From contig DASUWA010000031.1 of NCBI GenBank assembly GCA_036378675.1, positions 50,510-114,509 on the forward strand: a DNA stretch of 64,000 bases. The letters run 5' to 3'. Each line of letters opens with the position of its first letter. Position 1 is the first letter of the stretch. The notes beneath the pieces are model-generated. The model saw only the letters and a program-made list of their open reading frames with translations. It searched no databases and had not been told where the DNA came from. Both the position numbers and the translations under genes were made by a program. Source of the DNA: Acidimicrobiales bacterium. Lineage in GTDB: Bacteria > Actinomycetota > Acidimicrobiia > Acidimicrobiales > Palsa-688. Of this stretch, positions 56,631 to 63,309 are shown piece after piece.

Positions 56631-56930
56631 TCAGAGTGTTTGGGCATCTTCCGGTCCTTCCGCTCTGTAGAGACGGCTGTTACGCGGTCCGTTGCGGACA
56701 GCGATACGTCCCGCGTCGACGAGTTGTTCGGCGGCAACCGAGACCGTGGCCTTGCGGTACGACTGACCACGCGCCTTGAGCTTGTCGGTCACGGCGTTAG
56801 TCGATAGCTCGGCGCCGGGGGCCTCTTCGAGAAGTTCGAGGATGGCGTCGGCGCAACGTGTCGGCCCGTGCCAGGGTTGCTCGTCCCGGTCGATAGCGGT
56901 TGGGGTCCACGGGAAGACCCCGCCACGAGG
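56631..56930 (-). pseudogene. C-terminal winged-helix remnant of an element replication/ATPase gene
   Basis: A minus-strand frame with no start codon reads W-H-G-P-T-R-C-A-D-A-I-L-E-L-L-E, then Y-R-K-A-T-V-S-V-A-A-E-Q-L and A-G-R-I-A-V-R-N-G-P-R-N-S-R-L-Y. This is the C-terminal winged-helix pattern seen on ATPase/primase-like proteins of actinobacterial integrative elements. A TGA at 56933-56931 cuts it off on the upstream side, so the main part of the gene is gone. Confidence 0.5.
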
Positions 56931-56992
56931 TCACGGTCATCCCGGGCCGATCCAAGGTCAACGATTAGAAGACGATCGAGCAATACGAGCGG

Positions 56993-57910
56993 ATGCTGCG
57001 GGTCCACATCCGGCCCGCGCTCGGCTCGGTCAAACTGGCCGATCTGACCGCCGAACAGGTCGACGACTTCCTCGCCGCCCGGTCCCATCTAGCGAAGACT
57101 TATGTCGGGCGAATGCGCTCGTTCCTGATCGCCGGGCTCGACCACGCGACGAAGCGCAACAAGGTCGCCCGGCACGTCGCGGTCCTGTCGACCATGCCGA
57201 AGTTCAAGGAGAAGGTCGAGCGCCAGCCGATGACCCCCGATCAGGTCGCCGCGTTCGAGACGGCCGCCCGCGGTGAGCGCCTCGAGGCGCTGTTCGTAGT
57301 CGCCTTCGACAGCGGGCTCCGCCCCGGTGAAATGACCGGACTCACCCTGGCCGACCTTGACCTCGACGACAGGCCGCCGACCATGAACCTGTCTGGTGCG
57401 ATCCACCTCAAGCCGCGCCGACGGCAGGACGCCAAGGAGGGCGAGAGCCCCTACAAGGGCTACGAGGTCGTCAGGGGCAAGGTGAAGAAGTCGACCAACC
57501 CGAACCGGACTATCGAGCTCTCCCCCGCTGCCGCCGGGGCACTGAAGGCGCACAAGGCACGCCAAGCGGTTGAGCGGCTCAAGTCACAGCTATGGCAGGA
57601 CCATGGCCTCGTTTTCTGCACTGAGGTCGGGACGCCCATCGACCCAGGCAACCTGCGCCGGACGTTCGACCGGATCGCCAAGAAGGCGGGACTCGGCCAC
57701 GTCTTCCCCTACGCCATCCGGCACACGACCTCCAGCCTGCTCCTCGACTCCGGGGCCAGCGTCGAGGAGGTAGCCGACCTGTTCGGCGATGACCCGATCA
57801 CCCTCTACCGGCACTACAGGCATCGGGTGAAGAAGGTCGCCTCAGCGGGGACCCGGATGCGTGGCCTCCTGTCTGCCACGCCTCCGGAACTGACTGCCGA
57901 AGGTATCTGA
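56993..57910 (+). CDS. Tyrosine recombinase (integrase), N-terminally shortened
   Basis: The 305-residue frame has the core-binding helices (V-D-D-F-L-A-A-R) and the catalytic domain with R110 in S-G-L-R-P-G-E, Y-A-I-R-H-T-T-S-S-L-L-L, and a tyrosine in L-Y-R-H-Y-R-H. The usual arm-binding N-terminus is missing: upstream the same frame reads K-V-N-D-stop-K-T-I-E-Q-Y-E-R, with TAG just before the first matching residues. Catalysis may be intact, but arm-site binding is probably lost. It converges on the TIGR02391-like gene with a 2-bp gap. Confidence 0.85.
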   Translation: MLRVHIRPALGSVKLADLTAEQVDDFLAARSHLAKTYVGRMRSFLIAGLDHATKRNKVARHVAVLSTMPKFKEKVERQPMTPDQVAAFETAARGERLEALFVVAFDSGLRPGEMTGLTLADLDLDDRPPTMNLSGAIHLKPRRRQDAKEGESPYKGYEVVRGKVKKSTNPNRTIELSPAAAGALKAHKARQAVERLKSQLWQDHGLVFCTEVGTPIDPGNLRRTFDRIAKKAGLGHVFPYAIRHTTSSLLLDSGASVEEVADLFGDDPITLYRHYRHRVKKVASAGTRMRGLLSATPPELTAEGI

Positions 57911-57912
57911 CC

Positions 57913-58680
57913 CTAGACCTTCACGACTTCCGCCTCAGCGACCCACCGGGCGAACAGACTGAGGGCAGCTAGTTCTTCGAGAGCGCGCTGTTCGTCCAGG
58001 TGCAGATCGTGGGTCGCCAGATTGCGTATTGCAGCGAGGCATCCCATCCCAATGAACCGGGCACCGTTGTGGACGTTCTTCCAAGAATCAGAACCTTCGG
58101 AGTAGCCAGGGATCCGGAGCCGATGTTTCCCGGCCGCGGGCGGTTCGAGGTCGAAAGCCTGGTTTATGAGGTCCAGCGGCTTGCCGTCTGTCTCCAGCTT
58201 CGCCGGAAGGTGCGAGTCGAAGAGGGCTGTCGCTGCTCGTTGGACCGCCTCACGGTGATGACCGTCAGACCAGAGATCGACCGCGGCGTTCCAAACCCAC
58301 GGGTGGAGGTCTTTCGCCGCCAGCCCAGGTCCCTTAGGGGTGAATATCGCGTCCGCGTCAGCTTCCCCCTGAAGGATGCCGACCATCTCATCCAAGACGG
58401 CGATTTTCGGTTTGTGAGGCCAGCCGCGCGTATTGCTTAGGCGGATGCGGGTCTTGAGCCTGTCGTCGAGGGTCGTCGCAATCCGCTCAATAACAGGGAG
58501 CTTCTGGTTAATGAGCTGTTCCTGAACTTTCCATTCCTGGGTCTCGAAGTAGTACAACGGCGCGCCCGCACTTGTCGCCCGAGTCCCGTGCCTCTCATAG
58601 ATCCCTTCGCTGCCCAGCAAGAGCGCTTGGAAGTGGCGAACTTGTTGGAGTGCCAACTCCGCATCGAGGTCTAACGGCAT
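57913..58680 (-). CDS. TIGR02391-like (Ymh) protein
   Basis: The 255-residue protein has the pattern of the TIGR02391 family: H-P-W-V-W-N-A-A-V-D-L-W-S-D-G-H-H-R-E-A-V-Q-R in the centre, D-G-K-P-L-D-L-I-N-Q-A-F, and a later helix with I-R-N-L-A-T-H-D. The helix ending in R-N-x-x-x-H recalls HEPN-like folds, but I cannot prove that. The family is common as cargo of mobile elements and near defence genes. It occupies the att end of the element nearest the tRNA. Confidence 0.7.
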   Translation of the reverse strand: MPLDLDAELALQQVRHFQALLLGSEGIYERHGTRATSAGAPLYYFETQEWKVQEQLINQKLPVIERIATTLDDRLKTRIRLSNTRGWPHKPKIAVLDEMVGILQGEADADAIFTPKGPGLAAKDLHPWVWNAAVDLWSDGHHREAVQRAATALFDSHLPAKLETDGKPLDLINQAFDLEPPAAGKHRLRIPGYSEGSDSWKNVHNGARFIGMGCLAAIRNLATHDLHLDEQRALEELAALSLFARWVAEAEVVKV

Positions 58681-58693
58681 GTCGGTCGCTCAT

Positions 58694-58723
58694 CCGTTTG
58701 GCTGCCAGTTTGGCTGCCAGGCT
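58694..58723. repeat. Arm-type site pair, right
   Basis: TTGGCTGCCAG at 58698 and TTGGCTGCCAGG at 58710 repeat with a 12-bp period, matching the left pair almost exactly. The pair lies about 50 bp inside the tRNA-proximal att repeat. Confidence 0.75.
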
Positions 58724-58775
58724 CAGCCATCTGCCCCGTTCCTGTTCGTCTCTCAAGGTGAATCCGCAGGTCAAA

Positions 58776-58824
58776 GCCGGTGGGCGCAGAGGGAGTCGAA
58801 CCCCCGACCTCATGCGCGTCATGC
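58776..58824. repeat. tRNA-proximal att repeat
   Basis: These 49 bases, identical to 55123-55171, form the 3' half of tRNA-Val(GAC) plus five bases beyond its end. The tRNA stays complete after integration, as expected for recombination at a tRNA 3' end. Confidence 0.9.
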
Positions 58825-58854
58825 ATGCGCTCTAACCAGCTGAGCTATGCGCCC
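58781..58854 (-). tRNA. tRNA-Val (anticodon GAC)
   Basis: On the minus strand GGGCGCA pairs with TGCGCCC. The D arm is GCTC/GAGC, and the anticodon stem CATGC/GCATG encloses ATGACGC, giving anticodon GAC (valine, GUC/GUU). The T arm is GGGGG/CCCTC with loop TTCGACT. CCA is not encoded. It is the attachment site of the integrative element. Confidence 0.93.
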
Positions 58855-58926
58855 GGGTGCGGACGAGCACCCTACCACGACCCTGCCGACCCGCCCTTTC
58901 GATGTCGGCGATCTAGCTTGTGCGCC

Positions 58927-59889
58927 GTGAACGTCGTGGCGGCGCTGCCGTCGTTGCTTCCGGCATACATTCCCAGCCCGTCGACGAGCGGCGTGAGCAT
59001 CGGCCCGGTTCGCCTCCATCTCTACGGGGTGATGATCGCGATCGGCATCGCGGCCGCGGTCTGGCTTTCACAGCGGCGGTGGGAAGCGATAGGCGGAAAG
59101 GGCGGGACGATGTCGACCCTCGCCCTTTGGGGCGTACCGGGTGGTTTGATCGGCTCCCGCGTCTACAGCCTGGCCACGAGCTGGCAGGTGGACACTCAAG
59201 GGCATTGGTACCGAGCGTTCGAGATATGGCGCGGTGGTCTGGGGATCTGGGGCGGAGTGATCGGCGGAGTTGCCCTCGGCGTCGTGGGCGCGCGCCGTCA
59301 CCGGCTACCGATCCCGCCCCTGCTGGACTGCGTCGCTCCGGCCCTTGCACTCGCCCAGGCCATCGGCCGGTGGGGCAACTACTTCAACCAGGAGCTCTAC
59401 GGGCGACCTTCGAGCCTCCCGTGGGCAGTAAGGATCGACAATCCGCCGGCGAAGTACCTAGGCCATCACACCTTCCAGCCGACGTTCCTCTACGAGTCGA
59501 TCTGGGACTTGATCGTCGTCGGGTTGGTGATCTGGATCGAGCGTCGGTTCCGGATCAGGCGCGGGTACCTGATCCTCGCCTACGCCGCGTCCTACACGTT
59601 TGGCCGGTTCTTCACGGAGTACCTGCGGATCGACACGGCGCACCGTTTTCTGGGGCTCCGGCTCAACGATTGGACGAGCATCGTCGTCTTCGCCGCCTCG
59701 GTGGCAGCGCTGCTCAGGTGGGGGCGCGCCAGACCTGGAGAGGACCGCGCGGGCGACCCGCTTCCCCGGACGCTCACCGAAGGGACCGAGATTGACTCGC
59801 GGAAGCCTGCGCCCCCGGCGATGCACGAGGGCAGCGACGTAGAGAGCGTCACGCCGGCCGCGGGCCTACGTAGTAAGCCCGAGACCTGA
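58927..59889 (+). CDS. lgt: Prolipoprotein diacylglyceryl transferase
   Basis: The 320-residue membrane enzyme transfers diacylglycerol to the lipobox cysteine of prolipoproteins. The signature G-R-W-G-N-Y-F-N-Q-E-L-Y-G-R-P is intact, with R-G-G-L-G-I-W-G-G and the late R-F-F-T-E-Y-L-R. About seven hydrophobic segments fit the family, and a polar C-terminal tail of about 60 residues is extra. The GTG start at 58927 lies about 70 bp from the tRNA and fits the family N-terminus. The 3' end overlaps the next gene tail to tail by 41 bp. Confidence 0.95.
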   Translation: MNVVAALPSLLPAYIPSPSTSGVSIGPVRLHLYGVMIAIGIAAAVWLSQRRWEAIGGKGGTMSTLALWGVPGGLIGSRVYSLATSWQVDTQGHWYRAFEIWRGGLGIWGGVIGGVALGVVGARRHRLPIPPLLDCVAPALALAQAIGRWGNYFNQELYGRPSSLPWAVRIDNPPAKYLGHHTFQPTFLYESIWDLIVVGLVIWIERRFRIRRGYLILAYAASYTFGRFFTEYLRIDTAHRFLGLRLNDWTSIVVFAASVAALLRWGRARPGEDRAGDPLPRTLTEGTEIDSRKPAPPAMHEGSDVESVTPAAGLRSKPET

Positions 59890-61147
59890 ATCTCGACGGG
59901 TCGGCGTACTCCTCCAGCGCGTGCGCCAGCCACCCTGCGATCTTCGCCAGCGTGGCGATCGCCTGCCCCGACTCCGGCGGCATGCCCGCGCAGAACGAGA
60001 GCGCCCCGAGACCCAGGTCGACGTTTGGCGGCGGGAAACCGCGTTCGGAAGCGATCGCCAGCACCCGATCGACGACTTCATGCTTCTCGGCCGGTCCCCC
60101 GACCTCGCCGAGTCTGGACAACAGCTCGGCGCCCCTCGGATCCCCGTCCGGATACAGCGGCATCCCGAAGCCGTGTGGGACACTTCCCGTGCGCCGAAGC
60201 CTCTCCCCAACTGCGCGCTCGGGTCCCACTTCGAGGCAGTCCTCGAGCATCGCCTCCACTTCGCTCGGTGCTCCTGTGCTTCCCGCCGCCCAGCTCCCGC
60301 TGGCCGGACCGAGGCCCGTCGAAACCACCGCGTAAGCATCGGCCCGGAACGAGGCTGCCACCCGGGCCGCCATGGTCGAAGGGGCCAGTTCATGGTCCGC
60401 CGAAAGCACCAGAGCCGCGTCGAGCAGCGACACTCTCGAACCGGTTGGCGGGAGGTCGCTCAAGCATTCCCATGTCCGCCCGGCGATCGACCTCCTTTCC
60501 GCCGGCGAAGAATCCCGACTCCGTCCTTCCCGCCCCCGAGCATCGAGGGTCTCGCTGAGCAAAGCGATCAGACCCCGGCCGATCACCGGAACCGCCGCCG
60601 GGCTGAGATCGTGACGGAAGTCGTCGCTCAGGGCGGCGACGACGACCGCGATGGCGAAACGCTCCAAAGGTCGCGCTCCCTCGTGTGCCCCACGCAAGGC
60701 GGCCTCAACCGCTGCGCGGGCGGCCGGGGGGGTCAGCCACGGCTCGACTCGCTCACCATCGGCGGGAGGCTGCGGCCATTGACCGTTCCACAGCCACGAA
60801 GCCACCTCCTCGAAGGTTCGCTGCCTGCTCAGTTCGACCGCGTCCAGACCACGAAAGTAGAAACGCCCGTCCTGTATGAGCGTGAGCTGGGTGACGAAGA
60901 GTGGTTCGCTCGGTTGGGTCTCAGCGGGGATCGTCGTTCGAAACCCCGAGGGCCCCTTCGACCTCGGGGCATCCGACCGGGTCCGGCCGGACCGGGACAG
61001 TCGTGCGACGTCGCGGGGATCGAAAGTGCTCGCCTTTCCGTCTTTCTGCCTCTCCAGGAGGCCACGACTCACATAGGCATACAGGGTCGCCGGCTTCACT
61101 CCGAGCAGGTCCGCTGCCTCGGCCGCCGTGAACCGCCCATTGATCAT
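59849..61147 (-). CDS. Citrate synthase-fold protein with N-terminal helix-turn-helix
   Basis: The 432-residue protein begins with a small MerR/excisionase-type helix-turn-helix (F-T-A-A-E-A-A-D-L-L-G-V-K-P-A-T-L-Y-A-Y). A citrate synthase fold follows from about residue 80, with A-D-H252-E-L-A-P-S-T. The loop that normally reads L-H-G-G-A is S-G-S-W-A-A-G-S (about 283-290) and G-F-G-H-x-V-Y is G-F-G-M329-P-L-Y, so two of the catalytic histidines are lost. D377 is kept. It is most likely a DNA-binding sensor rather than an enzyme. It diverges from a citrate synthase gene over a 44-bp palindromic gap. Confidence 0.85.
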   Translation of the reverse strand: MINGRFTAAEAADLLGVKPATLYAYVSRGLLERQKDGKASTFDPRDVARLSRSGRTRSDAPRSKGPSGFRTTIPAETQPSEPLFVTQLTLIQDGRFYFRGLDAVELSRQRTFEEVASWLWNGQWPQPPADGERVEPWLTPPAARAAVEAALRGAHEGARPLERFAIAVVVAALSDDFRHDLSPAAVPVIGRGLIALLSETLDARGREGRSRDSSPAERRSIAGRTWECLSDLPPTGSRVSLLDAALVLSADHELAPSTMAARVAASFRADAYAVVSTGLGPASGSWAAGSTGAPSEVEAMLEDCLEVGPERAVGERLRRTGSVPHGFGMPLYPDGDPRGAELLSRLGEVGGPAEKHEVVDRVLAIASERGFPPPNVDLGLGALSFCAGMPPESGQAIATLAKIAGWLAHALEEYADPSRFRSRAYYVGPRPA

Positions 61148-61185
61148 TAATCAATCTTGATCTATATAACGGGTGAGATCAAGAT
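61140..61185. promoter_or_regulatory. Palindromic operator between the two citrate-synthase-fold genes
   Basis: ATCTTGATCT (61154-61163) and AGATCAAGAT (61176-61185) form a perfect 10-bp inverted repeat with a 12-base spacer. A second palindrome, TTGATCATTAATCAA (61140-61154), overlaps the start of the leftward gene. TATAAC at 61165-61170 could be a -10 for the rightward gene. The gap is AT-rich against a GC-rich background. The neighbouring helix-turn-helix protein is the obvious candidate ligand. Confidence 0.7.
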
Positions 61186-61191
61186 GTATTC

Positions 61192-62364
61192 ATGGAAACA
61201 GGTTTTGAAGAAGGATCCGGCCCGACGAAGGTCCCCGCCGGGTTGAAGGGCGTTCAGGTCACCGACACCGAGATCGGCGACGTCCGGGGATCCGAGGGCT
61301 TCTACCACTACCGGCAGTATTCGGCGGTCGAGCTCGCCGAGAAACGTTCACTCGAGGACGTCTGGCAACTCCTGCTCGACGGGTCGTTGCCTTCTGATCA
61401 GTCGGAGAGCGAGAACTTCCTCGCACTGGTCCGCTCCAACCAGAGCCTGCCCGGCGCAATGGCCTCACAGCTCCCGGGGATTGTCGCGGCCGGGCCTGCC
61501 GCCAACCCCCTGGATTCGCTGCGCACCGGCTTGTCCCTGCTCGGATCCGCGTGGGCCCTGCGACCGATATGGGACCTGACGGAGAACGAGATCCGCGGAG
61601 ACCTGATCCGGATCGCAGCCGCTACCCCGACGATCGTCGCCGCGGCCCACCGTCTGTCTAAAGGGCTCGATCCGGTCGACCCCGACCCGAGCCTGTCACA
61701 CGCAGCCAATTACCTGTACATGCTCACGGGAGAAACGCCGGAGCCCGACGCCGCCAGGGCCCTCGAGCAGTACCTGATCCTGACGGTGGACCACGGGTTC
61801 AACTCCTCTACCTTCACCGCTCGGGTGATTGCGTCCACCGGGGCGGACGTCGCGGCGGCCGTCGTCGGTGCCGTCGGCGCCCTGTCGGGTCCGCTTCACG
61901 GCGGTGCGCCGAGCCGGGCGCTGGACACCATTCATGCCATAGGGACCCCCGAGCGCGCCGAGGAGTACATCCGAGGACTGCTCGGGCGCGGAGAGCGGAT
62001 CATGGGCTTCGGCCACGCGGTGTACAGGACGGAAGACCCCCGCTCGGCGATGCTTCGCGGCGTGGCGCAGCGCCTCGGGGGCGGCCTCGTAGACCTGGCG
62101 GTTCAGGTCGAAAAGACCGTGCTGGAGGTCCTCGCCGAGACCAAGCCGGAGAGGCCGCTGTACACCAACGTCGAGTATTACGCGGGTGTAGTGATGGACC
62201 GTTGCGGCCTTCCGGAGGAGATGTTCACCCCCACCTTTGCGGTCAGCCGGGTCATCGGATGGTCCGCCAACATCGCCGAACAGGCAAGAGAGCGAAAGCT
62301 GATCCGGCCGTCCGCTCGTTATGTCGGTCCGCCGCCGCCAGCACCTGTTCCGCCCGCGATCTGA
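61192..62364 (+). CDS. Citrate synthase (citrate/2-methylcitrate synthase family)
   Basis: The 390-residue enzyme has the catalytic histidines H201 (V-D-H-G-F-N-S-S-T), H236 (G-P-L-H-G-G-A-P) and H275 (G-F-G-H-A-V-Y). The position of the catalytic aspartate reads N-V-E328-Y-Y, an acidic residue. It condenses oxaloacetate with acetyl-CoA or propionyl-CoA; the two cannot be told apart here. The R-P-S-A-R-Y-V-G-P end matches the family. It starts 44 bp from the helix-turn-helix homologue and is probably its regulatory target. Confidence 0.92.
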   Translation: METGFEEGSGPTKVPAGLKGVQVTDTEIGDVRGSEGFYHYRQYSAVELAEKRSLEDVWQLLLDGSLPSDQSESENFLALVRSNQSLPGAMASQLPGIVAAGPAANPLDSLRTGLSLLGSAWALRPIWDLTENEIRGDLIRIAAATPTIVAAAHRLSKGLDPVDPDPSLSHAANYLYMLTGETPEPDAARALEQYLILTVDHGFNSSTFTARVIASTGADVAAAVVGAVGALSGPLHGGAPSRALDTIHAIGTPERAEEYIRGLLGRGERIMGFGHAVYRTEDPRSAMLRGVAQRLGGGLVDLAVQVEKTVLEVLAETKPERPLYTNVEYYAGVVMDRCGLPEEMFTPTFAVSRVIGWSANIAEQARERKLIRPSARYVGPPPPAPVPPAI

Positions 62365-62391
62365 GCTCGCCAGCGTGATGAAACGGCTTCC

Positions 62392-63237
62392 TTATGCCGG
62401 CTGGCGTTCAGCGACCAGCTTCCCGTAGCGCTCGAGCACCTCCATCACCTTTGTTTCGGGGGCCGCCGGCAACCGGAAGACGCACTCGGTGACGCCGATC
62501 TCCTCGAAGTGGTCCAGCTTCCCGTGGTCCGGAAGCGATCCGAACGGGACGATTTCCAGTCCCGACGGGTCTCGGCCGGCACCGGACACGGCCTCACGCA
62601 GCCGGGGAATCGCCTCGGTCAAACCGGCGCCGCCGATCGGGATCCATCCCTGAGCGAACTCCGCGACATGCGCGAACAACGACGGACCCGCCGCCCCGCC
62701 GACTAGCACTGGCAGCGGACGTTGCCGCGGCTTCGGCCACGACCAGGTTCCCGGGAAGCGCACGTACTCGCCGTCGAAGGAGGCGACGTCGTCTTCCCAT
62801 AAGGCTCTCATCGCGAGAAGATGCTCCCGGGCGTGAGCTCGCCGGTTAGGCGCATGCACCCCGTGGTCCTCCATCTCGTCCACGTTCCAGCCGTAGCCGA
62901 TCCCGAGCCGGAAACGGCCGCCGCTCTGCCAGTCGATCGTGGCCGCTGCTTTAGCGGTGACGATCGGGTCTCTCTGGGCTACGAGCGCGATGCCGGTTCC
63001 GACGGTGAGGCTGCGGGTGACGACCGCGGCAGCGCTCAGAGCAACGAAGGGGTCGAGCGACCTGCGGTACTCCTCCGGCAGGGGCTCCCCCGCCGGCGCT
63101 GGGGTACGTCTGCTGATGGGTATGTGGGTGTGCTCCGGCACCCACAGAGAGTGGAATCCTCTCTCCTCCGCTGCCCTGGCGAGGGTCAGCGCGTCGATGG
63201 TCTGGTCGGTGAGGAATATGGTCACCCCGTAGCGCAC
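62392..63237 (-). CDS. LLM class F420-dependent oxidoreductase
   Basis: The 281-residue protein begins M-R-Y-G-V-T-I-F-L-T-D and has E-E-R-G-F-H-S-L-W-V-P-E-H-T-H-I-P, T-V-G-T-G-I-A-L-V-A-Q-R-D-P and G-G-R-F-R-L-G-I-G-Y-G-W-N-V-D-E-M. This is the luciferase-like fold of the F420-using subfamily common in actinobacteria. The substrate is unknown. GTG 63237 is preceded by AAGGTG. The presence of npdG in the window supports an F420 pool. Confidence 0.85.
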   Translation of the reverse strand: MRYGVTIFLTDQTIDALTLARAAEERGFHSLWVPEHTHIPISRRTPAPAGEPLPEEYRRSLDPFVALSAAAVVTRSLTVGTGIALVAQRDPIVTAKAAATIDWQSGGRFRLGIGYGWNVDEMEDHGVHAPNRRAHAREHLLAMRALWEDDVASFDGEYVRFPGTWSWPKPRQRPLPVLVGGAAGPSLFAHVAEFAQGWIPIGGAGLTEAIPRLREAVSGAGRDPSGLEIVPFGSLPDHGKLDHFEEIGVTECVFRLPAAPETKVMEVLERYGKLVAERQPA

Positions 63238-63260
63238 GGGGGCACCTTACGACGGGGCGC

Positions 63261-63305
63261 CTGGCGGAGTTGTGCCCGGCGGAGTTGTGCCTGGCGGAGT
63301 TGTGA
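63261..63305. repeat. 15-bp tandem repeat, three copies
   Basis: CTGGCGGAGTTGTGC (63261-63275), CCGGCGGAGTTGTGC and CTGGCGGAGTTGTGA lie in the gap between the start of the LLM gene and the stop of the secreted protein gene. The units differ at one or two bases. Confidence 0.85.
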
Positions 63306-63309
63306 CGGG

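Larger units (their letters stand above)
55123..58824. mobile_element. Integrative element in tRNA-Val(GAC)
   Basis: A 3.7-kb segment lies between two perfect 49-bp repeats, one of which is the 3' part of the tRNA-Val(GAC) gene. Inside are a tyrosine recombinase, a GNAT acetyltransferase, small reading frames, a truncated winged-helix remnant and a TIGR02391-like gene, plus three pairs of TTGGCTGCCA sites. The recombinase and the winged-helix gene have both lost their N-terminal parts where they face each other, so the element is probably internally deleted and may be immobile. Confidence 0.85.
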
